A stretch of 50,350 nucleotides of DNA from Micrococcales bacterium (GCA_024639965.1 JAHEGC010000001.1:128000-178349), one strand, 5' to 3'; counted from the stretch's first letter, positions 15,501 to 24,495 are shown. The notes: generated by a model from the letters alone, not told the origin. Translations and numbers: made by a program.

Positions 15501-17896
15501 TGACGATCACCCTCGACGAATTCGTTCGTTCCCGCCCGTTCCCGCTCGACTCATTTCAGCTGCGAGCGTGCGAGTCCCTCGAAGCGGGCAGGGGGGTGCT
15601 CGTCGCGGCGCCGACGGGTGCGGGAAAGACCGTGGTTGCCGATTTCGCGGTCTATTTGGGGCAACAAAACCTCGACGACAAGACGTTCTACACAACGCCC
15701 ATGAAGGCGTTGTCGAACCAAAAGTTCCAGGACCTGCAGGCGGTGTACGGCGTCGACGAGGTCGGCTTGCTCACCGGCGACACGAGCATCAACCCGACCG
15801 CGCGCATTCTCGTGATGACAACCGAGGTTCTCCGCAACATGCTGTACGCGGGAAGCGATCTTCTGACGCACCTCCGTTTCGTCGTCCTCGACGAGGTGCA
15901 CTTCCTGGCCGACAAATTCCGAGGGCCGGTCTGGGAGGAAGTGATCCTCCACCTCCCCACCGACGTCATCATGGTCTCCCTCTCGGCAACGGTGTCCAAT
16001 GCCGAGGAATTCGGCGAATGGCTCCGTGCCGTGCGCGGGGAGACCGACATCATCGTCTCGGAGGAACGTCCCGTTCCCCTTTTTCAGCACGTTTACGCCC
16101 GCGGCGAACTATACGAACTGTTCGAGCCGGGCGGAGAGTTTCAGAACCCGCCGCGCATTCACCGCGATGTGCAGGGGCTCGGTCGCGGCCAACACCGATT
16201 CGGATCGGGAGCCGGCGGGGGACACGGCCGACGGTCGTTCCCGCGGGAGCGCGTGCGCAGCCGGTTTGACCAGAAGGGTCCCCGCGAACGCCGTTCGGAG
16301 CCCATGGAGGTCGCCGAGGTTCTCAACGATCACACGATGCTGCCCGCCATTCACTTCATTTTCTCCCGCAAGGGGTGTGACAACGCGGTGCGTGACGTGC
16401 TGTTTTCGGGGAACGTTCTGACCAACAATGACGAACGCCAGGAAATCCGCCGCGTCATCGAGGAACGAACCTCGCACCTCACGGGGGACGACCTTGCCTC
16501 GCTCGGGTTCCACGAATGGGAGGATTCGCTGCTCGCCGGTGTCGCCGCGCACCACGCCGGGCTCATTCCCGTGTTCAAGGAGGTCGTCGAGCACCTTTTC
16601 CGTCGCAAGCTGGTCAAGCTCGTGTATGCAACGGAGACACTCGCACTCGGAATCAACATGCCCGCCCGAAGCGTCATCCTCGACAAACTCGACAAGTACA
16701 ACGGGGAATCGCGCGTGCCCATCACGCCAGGGGAGTACACCCAACTGACGGGCCGTGCCGGTCGACGCGGAATCGACGTGGAGGGGCATTCGGTCATCCT
16801 CTGGCGCGAGGGCATGAACCCCCACGCACTCGGCTCGCTCGCGTCACGTCGTTCGTATCCGCTGTATTCGAGCTTTCGCCCCACCTACAACATGGCGGTC
16901 AACCTCATCGAGCGCTACGGACGCACGGAAGCCCGTGAAATCCTGGAACGCTCGTTCGCCCAATTCCAGGCCGACCGCGCGGTCGTCGACATGGCGGTCC
17001 AGGTGCGCACGAATCAGAAGTCGCTCGGGGAATACTCGGCGGCGATGGAGTGCCACCTCGGCGACTTCCGCGAATATGCGAAACTCCGCCGTGAGATCTC
17101 CGACCTCGAGGGCAAGTCCAACCGTGGTGGAAGTCACGCGAACGCCAAGCGTCGTGCCGACCAAATCGAGAAGCTCCGCGGACGACTTCGCAAACACCCG
17201 TGCCACCCGTGCCCCGAGCGTGAGAAGCACGCGCGCTGGGGGGAGAGGTTCTGGAAGTTGCAGAGTCAAACCGACCGTCTCGCGAATCAGATCAAGTCGA
17301 AGACGGGGGCGATCGCGTCGATCTTCGACCGGGTCTGTCGGGTGCTCGAAGCGCGGGGATATCTCGACGGCACCGACGACGATTTCAGCCTGACCGACGC
17401 TGGCTTCGCGCTTCAACGCATCTACGGCGAGCGGGATCTTCTCGTCTCGGAATGCATCCGTGAAGGGTTGTGGGAAGGACTCGACGGTCCGGCACTCGCC
17501 GCGGCTCTCTCCACCGCAATCTATGAATCCCGTCGTGACGACGAATACAACCCCAACCTTCGCGTGCCCAAGGGGGAGTTCGGTCGGGTCGTCATCGACA
17601 TGGAACGGCTGTGGGATTCGATCTCGGACGCCGAGGAACTCAACGACCTCGACGTGACGCCACCGCTCGCGTTCGGACTCGCCCTCGGCATCCAGAGGTG
17701 GGCGAAGGGTCAACGTCTCGAAGACGTCCTGCGGGAATGCGGGCTTGCCGGAGGCGATTTTGTGCGCTGGGCGAAGCAGGTCGTCGATTCACTCGACCAG
17801 ATCGCGCACGCCGCCCCCACCGAGATCGCGCGAGTCGCCCGTGATGCCATCCCCATGATCCGCCGGGGAATCGTTGCCGATTCCGCCACGCTCTAG
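15497..17896 (+). CDS. helY: DEAD/DEAH-box (Ski2/Mtr4-like) RNA helicase HelY
   Basis: Superfamily 2 helicase of 799 residues. Helicase motifs: I VAAPTGAGKTVV (about residue 36-47), II DEVH (132-135), III SLSATVSN (161-168) and VI TGRAGRRGID. Residues about 228-268 form a Gly/Arg-rich linker, and a Cys/His cluster HPCHPCPEREKHARW appears in the insertion domain, as in mycobacterial HelY. It is shorter than the about 900 residues of mycobacterial HelY. Start may be GTG 15497 (GTGA overlap with tatC) or ATG 15500 (TGATG). Role in RNA processing or decay is inferred from Mtr4/Ski2 relatives. Confidence 0.92.
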   Translation: MMTITLDEFVRSRPFPLDSFQLRACESLEAGRGVLVAAPTGAGKTVVADFAVYLGQQNLDDKTFYTTPMKALSNQKFQDLQAVYGVDEVGLLTGDTSINPTARILVMTTEVLRNMLYAGSDLLTHLRFVVLDEVHFLADKFRGPVWEEVILHLPTDVIMVSLSATVSNAEEFGEWLRAVRGETDIIVSEERPVPLFQHVYARGELYELFEPGGEFQNPPRIHRDVQGLGRGQHRFGSGAGGGHGRRSFPRERVRSRFDQKGPRERRSEPMEVAEVLNDHTMLPAIHFIFSRKGCDNAVRDVLFSGNVLTNNDERQEIRRVIEERTSHLTGDDLASLGFHEWEDSLLAGVAAHHAGLIPVFKEVVEHLFRRKLVKLVYATETLALGINMPARSVILDKLDKYNGESRVPITPGEYTQLTGRAGRRGIDVEGHSVILWREGMNPHALGSLASRRSYPLYSSFRPTYNMAVNLIERYGRTEAREILERSFAQFQADRAVVDMAVQVRTNQKSLGEYSAAMECHLGDFREYAKLRREISDLEGKSNRGGSHANAKRRADQIEKLRGRLRKHPCHPCPEREKHARWGERFWKLQSQTDRLANQIKSKTGAIASIFDRVCRVLEARGYLDGTDDDFSLTDAGFALQRIYGERDLLVSECIREGLWEGLDGPALAAALSTAIYESRRDDEYNPNLRVPKGEFGRVVIDMERLWDSISDAEELNDLDVTPPLAFGLALGIQRWAKGQRLEDVLRECGLAGGDFVRWAKQVVDSLDQIAHAAPTEIARVARDAIPMIRRGIVADSATL

Positions 17897-17900
17897 AAGT

Positions 17901-17906
17901 TAGGCT
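17901..17906 (+). promoter_or_regulatory. -10 element of lnt (leaderless)
   Basis: TAGGCT ending six bases before the ATG at 17913, placed in the 16-base gap after helY. No Shine-Dalgarno precedes the start. Confidence 0.5.
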
Positions 17907-17912
17907 GAGACG

Positions 17913-19415
17913 ATGAAACCGCTCGTTCGACGCCTGCTCCTCGCGGGACTCGGAGCACTGGCGGCCAGTCTTGCGCTGCCCGAGCCCGGCATCTGGCCGC
18001 TCATTTTCGTCGGAATCCCCGCCATCGTCTTCTCGTTTCGCGGCGCGACCGTTCGCCAGGGAATCCTGCTCGGGTTTGTCGCGGGTTTCGTCTATTACGG
18101 GTCCGTCGCCCGGTGGCTCACGGTCTATCTCGGGGTGGTTCCGTGGTTGGGATTGGTCAGCCAACAGGCGGTGATGTTCGCTCTCGGTGGCATCCTGTTC
18201 GTAGCGTCGTGGCGCGGAGTCGACCGCATGAACCTTCACTCGTTCGTGGGCCGCCTCAGTGCCAGCGTGTTGCTCGGTGCGACGTGGATTGCGCGCGAAT
18301 CCATCGCCGCACAGTGGCCGTGGGGCGGTTTCGCCTGGGGTCGTGCAATTCAGGCTCTTGCCGACACTCCGTTTCGTTATCTCGTGACGATGTGGGGCAT
18401 GACGGGCGCGAGCGCCGTCATCGTCATCGCGTCTCTCTTTGCGACCTTCGTGTGGCAGAACGTCCCGGTCATCAAAGGAAAAGCTGTTCACCTCGGGGGC
18501 GTGGTTGCCGTGGTCGCCCTCATGCTGCCGATCCCGTATCTCATGCTCGTCGATGCCGGCACTGGCTCGATTCGCGTCGCCGCCGTTCAAGGGAACTCCG
18601 ATTCGGCACTGTTCTCGACCGCCTCGCCCGGTGACTCGATCCAGCAACACTATTCGGCGCTGACGGCGACGCCCGTTGGGGATGTCGATGTCGTCATTTG
18701 GCCCGAGAACGCGATGGACGTCGACCCGCTGCGCAACTCGTCGACTGCCGCGATTGCCGATCTCGTGTCAACCCAATTCCGCGCCGATTTCATCTTCGGC
18801 ACGATCACCCAATCCGGGGACAAGACCTTCAACTCGGTGCTTCAATGGCGTGCCGGCTCGGGCGCGGTCGATCAATACGACAAGATTCATCCGGTGCCGT
18901 TCGCCGAGTATTTGCCGGCCCGTGAATTCTTCTACCCGCTCGCTCCGTCGATGTTCGACATGGTGCCGCGTGATTACACGCAGGGAACCCGGGACACCGT
19001 CATGAAAGTCGGCGAGGCGGTGGCGGGCATCGCAATCTGTTACGACATCGTCGACGACGGTATTTTCCGTTCGATGCTCGCCGAAGGAGCCAACGTCATC
19101 TTCGCCCCGACGAACAACTCCGATTTCGGACACTCCGACGAGTCGATTCAACAACTGCAAATCGCACGCTTGCGAGCGGTGGAGACCGGTCGTTCGGTCG
19201 TCAACGTGTCCACGGTCGGTGTGAGTGCCATGATCCTGCCCGACGGTAGTGACATCGATCGGCTCGCACCCTTCACTGCGGGAACCATGGTCAAGGACGT
19301 CCCCCTCTCCACCGTGGTCACGCCGGCGAGCGTCATTGGTTATCCGCTCGAGATCGCCCTGATGTTCATCGGCGTCGCTCCGATTGTCACCGTGTTCCGG
19401 CGGCGCACCGCGTGA
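17913..19415 (+). CDS. lnt: Apolipoprotein N-acyltransferase Lnt
   Basis: Membrane enzyme that adds the third acyl chain to the N-terminal Cys of lipoproteins. 500 residues: about six membrane helices in the first 210 residues, a periplasmic-type nitrilase domain, and a last helix before RRRTA. The catalytic triad is visible: Glu265 in WPENAMD, Lys324 in QYDKIHPVPF, and Cys376 in AICYDIV. Substrates in this window include the CtaC and FKBP lipoproteins. It overlaps the following mannosyltransferase by four bases (GTGA). In Mycobacterium tuberculosis the same two activities are fused in Ppm1; here they are separate. Confidence 0.94.
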   Translation: MKPLVRRLLLAGLGALAASLALPEPGIWPLIFVGIPAIVFSFRGATVRQGILLGFVAGFVYYGSVARWLTVYLGVVPWLGLVSQQAVMFALGGILFVASWRGVDRMNLHSFVGRLSASVLLGATWIARESIAAQWPWGGFAWGRAIQALADTPFRYLVTMWGMTGASAVIVIASLFATFVWQNVPVIKGKAVHLGGVVAVVALMLPIPYLMLVDAGTGSIRVAAVQGNSDSALFSTASPGDSIQQHYSALTATPVGDVDVVIWPENAMDVDPLRNSSTAAIADLVSTQFRADFIFGTITQSGDKTFNSVLQWRAGSGAVDQYDKIHPVPFAEYLPAREFFYPLAPSMFDMVPRDYTQGTRDTVMKVGEAVAGIAICYDIVDDGIFRSMLAEGANVIFAPTNNSDFGHSDESIQQLQIARLRAVETGRSVVNVSTVGVSAMILPDGSDIDRLAPFTAGTMVKDVPLSTVVTPASVIGYPLEIALMFIGVAPIVTVFRRRTA

Positions 19416-20134
19416 GTGACGCGCTGGTCATCATTCCGACGTACAACGAGCGCGAGTCGGTGATCGACGTGCTCGATCGCCTTTCCCTCGCGGCACCCAA
19501 CGTCGACGTTCTTGTCGTCGATGACGGTTCGCCCGATGGCACTGCCGACCTCGTCGCTGCCTACGCAGAGCACAATCGTCGAATTCACGTCCTCAACCGA
19601 CGGACCAAAGAGGGGCTCGGCCCCGCCTACATCGCCGGCTTCCGGTGGGCGTTTGAGCGCGATTACGACTGGGTCGTCGAGATGGATGCAGACGGGTCCC
19701 ACGACCCTGCGGTCGTGCCTGTGTTGGTGCGCATCGCGCGATCCATTTCCGCTGAACTCGTCATCGGGTCTCGCTGGATTCCGGAGGGGGCCGTCGTCGG
19801 ATGGAATCCGCTTCGGCAACTCATCTCGCGTGCCGGGAACATTTACGCCCGCCTTGCCCTTCATTCCCACATCGGAGACCTCACCGCAGGTTTCCGCGCA
19901 ATTCGGGTCGATGCACTCCGTGCAATCCGACTCGACAGCATCGCCTCGAGTGGGTATTGCTTCCAGATTGAAATCGCGGATCGCATCGAACGACGCGGAG
20001 GGTTGGTGGTCGAACATCCCATTCGGTTCGCCGAACGCGCTCATGGCACCTCAAAAATGCACCTCGGCATCGTGGTCGAAGCGTTCCTTCGAATTACCGG
20101 TTGGGGACTTCTCCGGCTTATCGGTCGGTACTAG
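19412..20134 (+). CDS. ppm1: Polyprenol monophosphomannose synthase
   Basis: GT2-family glycosyltransferase that transfers mannose from GDP-mannose to polyprenyl phosphate, giving the donor for lipoglycan and protein mannosylation on the outer face of the membrane. 240 residues. Motifs: IIPTYNERESV, VVDDGSPDGTADL (nucleotide and metal binding) and EMDADGSHDP. Later IGSRWIPEG and GYCFQIEIADR follow the DPM1 pattern. There is no C-terminal membrane domain. The GTG start overlaps lnt. The stop shares CTAG with the convergent rbpA stop. Confidence 0.92.
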   Translation: MSDALVIIPTYNERESVIDVLDRLSLAAPNVDVLVVDDGSPDGTADLVAAYAEHNRRIHVLNRRTKEGLGPAYIAGFRWAFERDYDWVVEMDADGSHDPAVVPVLVRIARSISAELVIGSRWIPEGAVVGWNPLRQLISRAGNIYARLALHSHIGDLTAGFRAIRVDALRAIRLDSIASSGYCFQIEIADRIERRGGLVVEHPIRFAERAHGTSKMHLGIVVEAFLRITGWGLLRLIGRY

Positions 20135-20520
20135 GCCGATTTACGACGTTCGGTCGACGTGAGCTGCCCGTTGGCACGCATTTCGGCGATTCGATCGGCG
20201 AGAATGACCTCGAGCTCCGGAATCGTACGGCGCTTGAGAAGCTGCTCCCAGTGCGTCACGGGAGTCGGCGGGGGAGTTGGCGCGTTGGGATCGACGCCCT
20301 CGATGGGCTTGCCCTTGGCATCGAGTCGGCGTCCTTTGGTGCCGCTCCTCGGTGACGTCCAGTCGTAGGGGAGTTCAGCGTCGGCCGCGAATCGGACCGA
20401 GAACTCTTCACCCTGTTCCGTGCGGAAAGTGGCGATCTGGGTAGGGGCGAATTCGACTCCGACCTCGGATTCGAGACTGACCGAACCCAGTCGTGTGCCG
20501 CGCAATCTTTTTTCGCTCAT
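20131..20520 (-). CDS. rbpA: RNA polymerase-binding protein RbpA
   Basis: Actinobacteria-specific transcription factor that binds the beta subunit and principal sigma factors and stabilises open promoter complexes. 129 residues: N-terminal RGTRLGSVSLESE, a core with VEFAPTQIATFRTEQGEEF, and the C-terminal sigma-interaction part with THWEQLLKRRTIPELEVIL. The usual zinc-type cysteines of some RbpA proteins are not visible (no Cys in the protein). AAGGAGG lies five bases before the ATG, an unusually strong ribosome binding site for this window, consistent with high expression. Confidence 0.95.
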   Translation of the reverse strand: MSEKRLRGTRLGSVSLESEVGVEFAPTQIATFRTEQGEEFSVRFAADAELPYDWTSPRSGTKGRRLDAKGKPIEGVDPNAPTPPPTPVTHWEQLLKRRTIPELEVILADRIAEMRANGQLTSTERRKSA

Positions 20521-20554
20521 GTGTTCCTCCTTCGGCTTGTGGCCTACCTGTTAG

Positions 20555-20581
20555 AAGACCACAGACCGCCCACATATTCCC
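20555..20581 (-). promoter_or_regulatory. Possible SigR/SigH-like promoter of rbpA
   Basis: On the minus strand GGGAAT is followed after 18 bases by CTT, one base away from the thiol-stress sigma consensus GGAAT-N18-GTT. rbpA is a known SigR target in Streptomyces, which is why this was considered. Weak: the conserved G of the -10 is missing. Confidence 0.25.
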
Positions 20582-20602
20582 TGAGAGAAAGCCAAGATTC
20601 GG

Positions 20603-21352
20603 CTAAAAATTATCCAATTCAAGCCCTAGGTCGGCCCGATCCGTGACAATGCCATCGACACCGAGATCCAGAAGCCGGCGCATCTCGCGCGGGTCGTTAA
20701 TCGTCCAGACGTGCACTTCGAGACCCGCCCGGTGATAGCGGTCGATCAGAGCAGGCGTGACGGTGTCGAGCCCGAGCGCTCGGGCAGGGATCTGCAGAGC
20801 CTGAATTCGGGGGAGCGGGGGAGTTATCCCCAGGCGCGAAGTGGCGAAAATGCGGAGAAATTCCGTCGAAGCGGCACTACTTGCCACATCGGGTAATTCG
20901 GCAGCGACCGAACGACGACGGGTGGCGGAAAATGACGTCACGAGCACACGGTCTCGGGCATCGATCGAGCGAACTGTGTTGACGAGGTCGGGAATCGCTC
21001 GAAAATCCTTGACATCGATGTTGAATCGCGCGGTGGGGAACTCCTCGAGAGCACGACGGAGCGTGATGAACCCCTCACCGCCGAGGTCGATGTCGGCGAG
21101 CTCGGCGGCCGAAACCTCGGCGAGCGCCCTCGAATCTCCCGCGATGCGGTCGAGGGTGAGGTCGTGGGCGACCATCGCTGTGCCGTCCCGCGATGCAACC
21201 ACATCGGTTTCGAGGTAACGAGCACCGGCCGCGAGCGCCGCCCGGAAGGCTCCCGCGGTGTTCTCGGGGAATTCGGTGTGCAACCCGCGATGCGCGAAAA
21301 TGCGCGGACCGGGCAGGTCAAAAAAGGCGAAATCGCGCGTGAGGAACGTCAC
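20603..21352 (-). CDS. Glycerophosphodiester phosphodiesterase
   Basis: Hydrolyses glycerophosphodiesters to glycerol 3-phosphate and an alcohol. 249 residues in a TIM barrel. Signature residues: IFAHRGLHTEFPENT near the N-terminus (catalytic His21-Arg22, Glu30-Asn31), ETDVVASRDG (metal Glu/Asp) and MVAHDLTLDR (second catalytic His). The C-terminal VHVWTINDPREMRRLLDLG and GVDGIVTDRADL strands are typical. No signal peptide, so probably cytoplasmic (UgpQ-like). GTG start with a leaderless-type promoter; divergent from the SDR gene. Choline-glycerol versus other head groups cannot be told. Confidence 0.93.
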   Translation of the reverse strand: MTFLTRDFAFFDLPGPRIFAHRGLHTEFPENTAGAFRAALAAGARYLETDVVASRDGTAMVAHDLTLDRIAGDSRALAEVSAAELADIDLGGEGFITLRRALEEFPTARFNIDVKDFRAIPDLVNTVRSIDARDRVLVTSFSATRRRSVAAELPDVASSAASTEFLRIFATSRLGITPPLPRIQALQIPARALGLDTVTPALIDRYHRAGLEVHVWTINDPREMRRLLDLGVDGIVTDRADLGLELDNF

Positions 21353-21358
21353 TCCCGC

Positions 21359-21364
21359 ACCGTA
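21359..21364 (-). promoter_or_regulatory. -10 element of the glycerophosphodiesterase gene (leaderless)
   Basis: TACGGT on the minus strand, six bases (GCGGGA) before the GTG at 21352. Confidence 0.55.
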
Positions 21365-21383
21365 TCACGCGCGGTTTGGTTGG

Positions 21384-21389
21384 TAGTGT
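21384..21389 (+). promoter_or_regulatory. -10 element of the SDR gene (leaderless)
   Basis: TAGTGT six bases (TTCCCC) before the ATG at 21396. It faces away from the minus-strand element at 21359-21364, so both divergent genes appear leaderless. Confidence 0.55.
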
Positions 21390-21395
21390 TTCCCC

Positions 21396-22160
21396 ATGAG
21401 CGCTAACCCCTTGAAGCCCGGACAACTCGCGGGAAAGACCGCCTTCGTGACGGGGTCGTCCCGCGGAATCGGTGCCGACACGGCGCAATATCTCGCCGAA
21501 GCGGGGGCACGGGTCGCCATCAATTACCGCGACAAGGAGGCGCGCGCCGAGAAGGTGGCCGCCGGGATTCGCGACAACGGCGGAGACGCCATCACCGTGG
21601 GAGCGGATCTCACCGACTATTCGACCATCACGGCACTACGCGACACCCTCGACAAGGAATTCGGCGGGCTCGACATCCTCGTTCTCAACGCATCGGGCGG
21701 TATGGAGGCGGGCAAGGGCGAGGATTACGCGATGACGCTCAACCGCGATGCTCAGGTCAACGCCCTCACCACGCTTCGCCCGCTGTTGCACGCCGGGTCG
21801 CGCGTAGTTTTCGTCACCAGCCACCAGGCGCACTACATCCGCACAGTCGACACGATGCCCGAATACCTTCCTGTCGCGCTGTCGAAGCGCGCGGGGGAGG
21901 ACGCCCTCCGCGAGCTGATTCCGAGCCTCGCAGCGGACGGCATCGACTTCGTCGTCGTGTCGGGAGACATGATTGAGGGCACCGTCACCGCGACCCTGCT
22001 CGACCGCGCCAATCCCGGGGCCATCGACGCCCGCAAGGAAGCCGTCGGAAAGCTCTACAACGTGTCGGAGTTCGCCGCCGAGATCGTCCTCGCGGCCGTC
22101 GAGCCCGTCCCTGCGGACAATACCCGTCTCGTCGGCGACGTCTCGTATTTCGAGAAATAA
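21396..22160 (+). CDS. SDR-family protein with an atypical active site
   Basis: 254-residue short-chain dehydrogenase/reductase fold. The cofactor motif TGSSRGIG (residues 19-26) and the acidic/adenine-loop residues GADLTD and NASGG (99-102) are normal. The catalytic region reads SHQAHYIRT and then YLPVALSKRAGEDAL: the Lys (164) is kept and Ser142 can play its part, but the residue four before the Lys, normally Tyr, is Val160; the nearest Tyr is 157. The enzyme may use another base, or may be a nucleotide-binding regulator. Substrate unknown. Starts at ATG 21396 by a leaderless-type promoter; the YczE-like gene follows after 10 bases. Confidence 0.85.
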   Translation: MSANPLKPGQLAGKTAFVTGSSRGIGADTAQYLAEAGARVAINYRDKEARAEKVAAGIRDNGGDAITVGADLTDYSTITALRDTLDKEFGGLDILVLNASGGMEAGKGEDYAMTLNRDAQVNALTTLRPLLHAGSRVVFVTSHQAHYIRTVDTMPEYLPVALSKRAGEDALRELIPSLAADGIDFVVVSGDMIEGTVTATLLDRANPGAIDARKEAVGKLYNVSEFAAEIVLAAVEPVPADNTRLVGDVSYFEK

Positions 22161-22170
22161 GCCGCGCTCC

Positions 22171-22785
22171 GTGGCGTCGATCGAGTTTCCCAAGCCGCTC
22201 GTCCTGCTTCGGCTCATCGTCGGGCTTTACCTTTTCGGGCTGGGGATCGCATTTCAGATTCGCGCTACCATCGGCCTCGCGCCGTGGGACGTTTTTGGTC
22301 GAGGCCTCGCCAACATCACGGGAATGAGTTTCGGCCTGGCCACGGTTCTCGCGAGTGCGCTCATCCTGTTGCTCTGGATTCCGCTCAAGCAGATGCCGGG
22401 GCTCGGAACCGTCTTTAATGCGCTTCTCATCGGACCTTTTGTGGATTTGTCGCTCAAATTCGTGCCCGACGCGGCAACCTGGGGGCTGTGGGGTCAAGCG
22501 GGCTGGTACATCCTCGGAATGTCCATCATCGCCCTCGGTACCGGGGTATACATCGGCGCTCGACTCGGACCCGGCCCACGTGACGGACTGATGACCGGTT
22601 CCGTCAAAAAGTTCGGGAAGCCGGTCTGGCTGGTTCGCACGGTGCTAGAGGGTGGTGCGACGCTCATCGGCATCGCGCTGGGCGGCCCGGTCGGACTTGG
22701 GACGCTGTTGTTCGTGGTCGGCATCGGACCGATGGTTCAGGTGTCGATGCGCGCGTTCGGTCTCGTCGACAAGTCGGGCAAGTGA
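22171..22785 (+). CDS. YczE/YitT-like integral membrane protein
   Basis: 204-residue membrane protein with about five to six hydrophobic helices (LLRLIVGLYLFGLGIAFQI, ATVLASALILLLWI, LGMSIIALGTGVYI, LIGIALGGPVGLGTLLFVVGI). The GLAPWDVFGRGLANITGMSFG and GARLGPGPRDGLMTG segments match the YczE/YyaS-type family. Function is not established. The GTG at 22171 is the best start after the SDR stop, though no clear ribosome binding site is seen; the same frame is open upstream inside the SDR gene but overlaps it fully. The stop overlaps the NUDIX start (GTGA). Confidence 0.8.
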   Translation: MASIEFPKPLVLLRLIVGLYLFGLGIAFQIRATIGLAPWDVFGRGLANITGMSFGLATVLASALILLLWIPLKQMPGLGTVFNALLIGPFVDLSLKFVPDAATWGLWGQAGWYILGMSIIALGTGVYIGARLGPGPRDGLMTGSVKKFGKPVWLVRTVLEGGATLIGIALGGPVGLGTLLFVVGIGPMVQVSMRAFGLVDKSGK

Positions 22786-23261
22786 ATCACCCCGAGGGGC
22801 GCACCCACGTCACACACCGCGAAACCGCGCGCATCGTGTTGCACGACGGTGGCGGCCGCTTCCTGTTGATGCTCACTCACTTCGAGTCGCGTGTGGGGCT
22901 CCCTCCGCGATGGATCACGCCGGGTGGAGGGATCGACGACGGCGAAACACCGATCGAGGCGGCCGTGCGGGAGCTGCGCGAGGAGACCGGTTTGGTAATC
23001 AACACCGCTGAGCTGACCGGCCCGATCGACGTCGTTCCCGGTTATTGGGATTGGCCCGACGGCGAGAACTTTCACTCGTACGTTGACCATTTTTACGGCT
23101 ACCAAACCGAACCGTTCGAACTCGACCGTTCAGGCTGGACCGAATCCGAGCAGCAAGACGTTCTGGATGTTCGGTGGTGGACTCTGGCGGAGTTGGACGT
23201 TGAACAGCCGTTCCTCGGGCCGCCCGGCCTGGCCGACGTGGTCGCGCGTGTTATCCGATAA
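22782..23261 (+). CDS. NUDIX hydrolase
   Basis: 159-residue pyrophosphohydrolase domain protein. The complete Nudix box is present: G-x5-E-x7-REL-REET-GL within GGIDDGETPIEAAVRELREE (about residues 49-68) and TGLV directly after. Substrate is open: ADP-ribose, nucleoside triphosphates, NAD and capped RNA are all possible within the family. GTG start overlapping the stop of the membrane protein gene, so it closes the SDR-YczE-NUDIX operon. Followed by an AT-rich stretch and a convergent hairpin shared with trpD. Confidence 0.9.
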   Translation: MNHPEGRTHVTHRETARIVLHDGGGRFLLMLTHFESRVGLPPRWITPGGGIDDGETPIEAAVRELREETGLVINTAELTGPIDVVPGYWDWPDGENFHSYVDHFYGYQTEPFELDRSGWTESEQQDVLDVRWWTLAELDVEQPFLGPPGLADVVARVIR

Positions 23262-23307
23262 TATACATTATGTCAGAATAGCGTTTTTACAGCCATTGGG
23301 CAACTGA

Positions 23308-23337
23308 ACGCCCCGCTTCTCCGTCACATTGGGGCGT
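23308..23337. terminator. Weak convergent hairpin between NUDIX gene and trpD
   Basis: Seven-base stem ACGCCCC/GGGGCGT with a 16-base loop in the 81-base gap between the two convergent genes. No long T tract on either side. An AT-rich stretch (23260-23297) precedes it. Confidence 0.4.
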
Positions 23338-23342
23338 CGGCG

Positions 23343-24389
23343 TTAGTGTGTCGCGGCGACCCACGCATCGAGTTTCGCACTCGCCGCACCCGAGTCGATC
23401 GACTGCGCGGCGATAGTCACGCCCTCGGCCATTCGCTCGACAAACGGTCGGTCGCGCTCAGCGGGATTGTTGGAAAGCTTGTGCGCGACAATGCCCGCAG
23501 CCGAGTTGAGCAGAATGATGTCGCGCGCAGCGCCGGTTTCGCCAGCGAGTACTCGTCGTGCGAGGTCGGCGTTGTGGTCGGGAGTTCCGCCACGGATTTC
23601 GTCAACGCTCGAAAAGGCGAACCCGATCTCCCGCGGGTCGAAGTCGTGCTCCGTGACCGATCCGCGTGTCACCTCGACCACCTTGGAGTGACCGGTCGTT
23701 GTAATTTTGTCGATTCCGTCTTCGCCCCGGTAGACCAAGGCCGTCGCACCGCGCTGTTGAAAAAGACCCACCGCGAGCGGAATTCGAGCGGGGTTGGACA
23801 TTCCGAGTGCGTTCGCCTCGGGACGCGCGGGATTACAGAGTGGCCCGAGGACGTTGAAGATTGTGGGGATTCCGAGCTCACCACGGACGGGGCCGGCATT
23901 GCGGAAACCGGGGTGGAAGACCATCGCGTTGACAAACGTCACACCGATTTCGGCGAAAACGCGAGCCACTCCCGCGGGATCCAGCGAAATGTCGATGCCG
24001 AGGGCGGTCAGCACGTCGTTCGCCCCCGATTTCGAGCTCGCCGCCCTGTTTCCGTGCTTGATTACGGGCGTTCCCGCCGCGGACACCACGATTGCGGCGA
24101 TGGACGACACGTTGATGACCCCTATCGGGTCGCCGCCCGAACCGACGATGTCGACGGCATCGGTCGACACGGGAAGCGGAAGTGCTGCCTCGAGGATCGC
24201 GTCGCGGAATCCGACGACCTCGTCCACCGACTCCCCCTTGGCGCGAAGCGCAATGAGAAATGCCGCGAGTCGCGGCTCGCTCACCTCACCATTCATCACC
24301 GCGGTCATTGCGTTCGAGGCCTCGGCAACGGTCAAGTTCCGCCCGGCGAGTAGCGATTCGATCAAAGCGGGGGAAATGGCTGCGGTCAC
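23343..24389 (-). CDS. trpD: Anthranilate phosphoribosyltransferase TrpD
   Basis: Tryptophan pathway step 2: anthranilate plus PRPP to phosphoribosyl-anthranilate. 348 residues. The family landmarks are all there: [10 protein letters not shown] (PRPP loop, here GSGGD for the commoner GTGGD), [28 protein letters not shown] and [15 protein letters not shown]. Other trp genes are not nearby; a lone trpD beside ctaE is the common actinobacterial arrangement. GTG start with a leaderless-type promoter. Divergent from ctaE across 112 bases that hold both promoters. Confidence 0.95.
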   Translation of the reverse strand: MTAAISPALIESLLAGRNLTVAEASNAMTAVMNGEVSEPRLAAFLIALRAKGESVDEVVGFRDAILEAALPLPVSTDAVDIVGSGGDPIGVINVSSIAAIVVSAAGTPVIKHGNRAASSKSGANDVLTALGIDISLDPAGVARVFAEIGVTFVNAMVFHPGFRNAGPVRGELGIPTIFNVLGPLCNPARPEANALGMSNPARIPLAVGLFQQRGATALVYRGEDGIDKITTTGHSKVVEVTRGSVTEHDFDPREIGFAFSSVDEIRGGTPDHNADLARRVLAGETGAARDIILLNSAAGIVAHKLSNNPAERDRPFVERMAEGVTIAAQSIDSGAASAKLDAWVAATH

Positions 24390-24395
24390 TCCCCT

Positions 24396-24401
24396 ACCCT
24401 A
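24396..24401 (-). promoter_or_regulatory. -10 element of trpD (leaderless)
   Basis: TAGGGT on the minus strand, six bases (AGGGGA) before the GTG at 24389. Confidence 0.5.
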
Positions 24402-24489
24402 TCGCCCGCAATCGAAACGATTTGAGGAAAAATGTCGGAAAATCCGCGAGAAAACGCCCAAATATCGTCACGCCCCGAACGAAATTCGA

Positions 24490-24495
24490 CATAAT
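24490..24495 (+). promoter_or_regulatory. -10 element of the ctaE-qcrCAB operon (leaderless)
   Basis: CATAAT, one base from TATAAT, six bases before the GTG at 24502. It would make the mRNA of the respiratory operon leaderless at its first gene. Confidence 0.55.
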
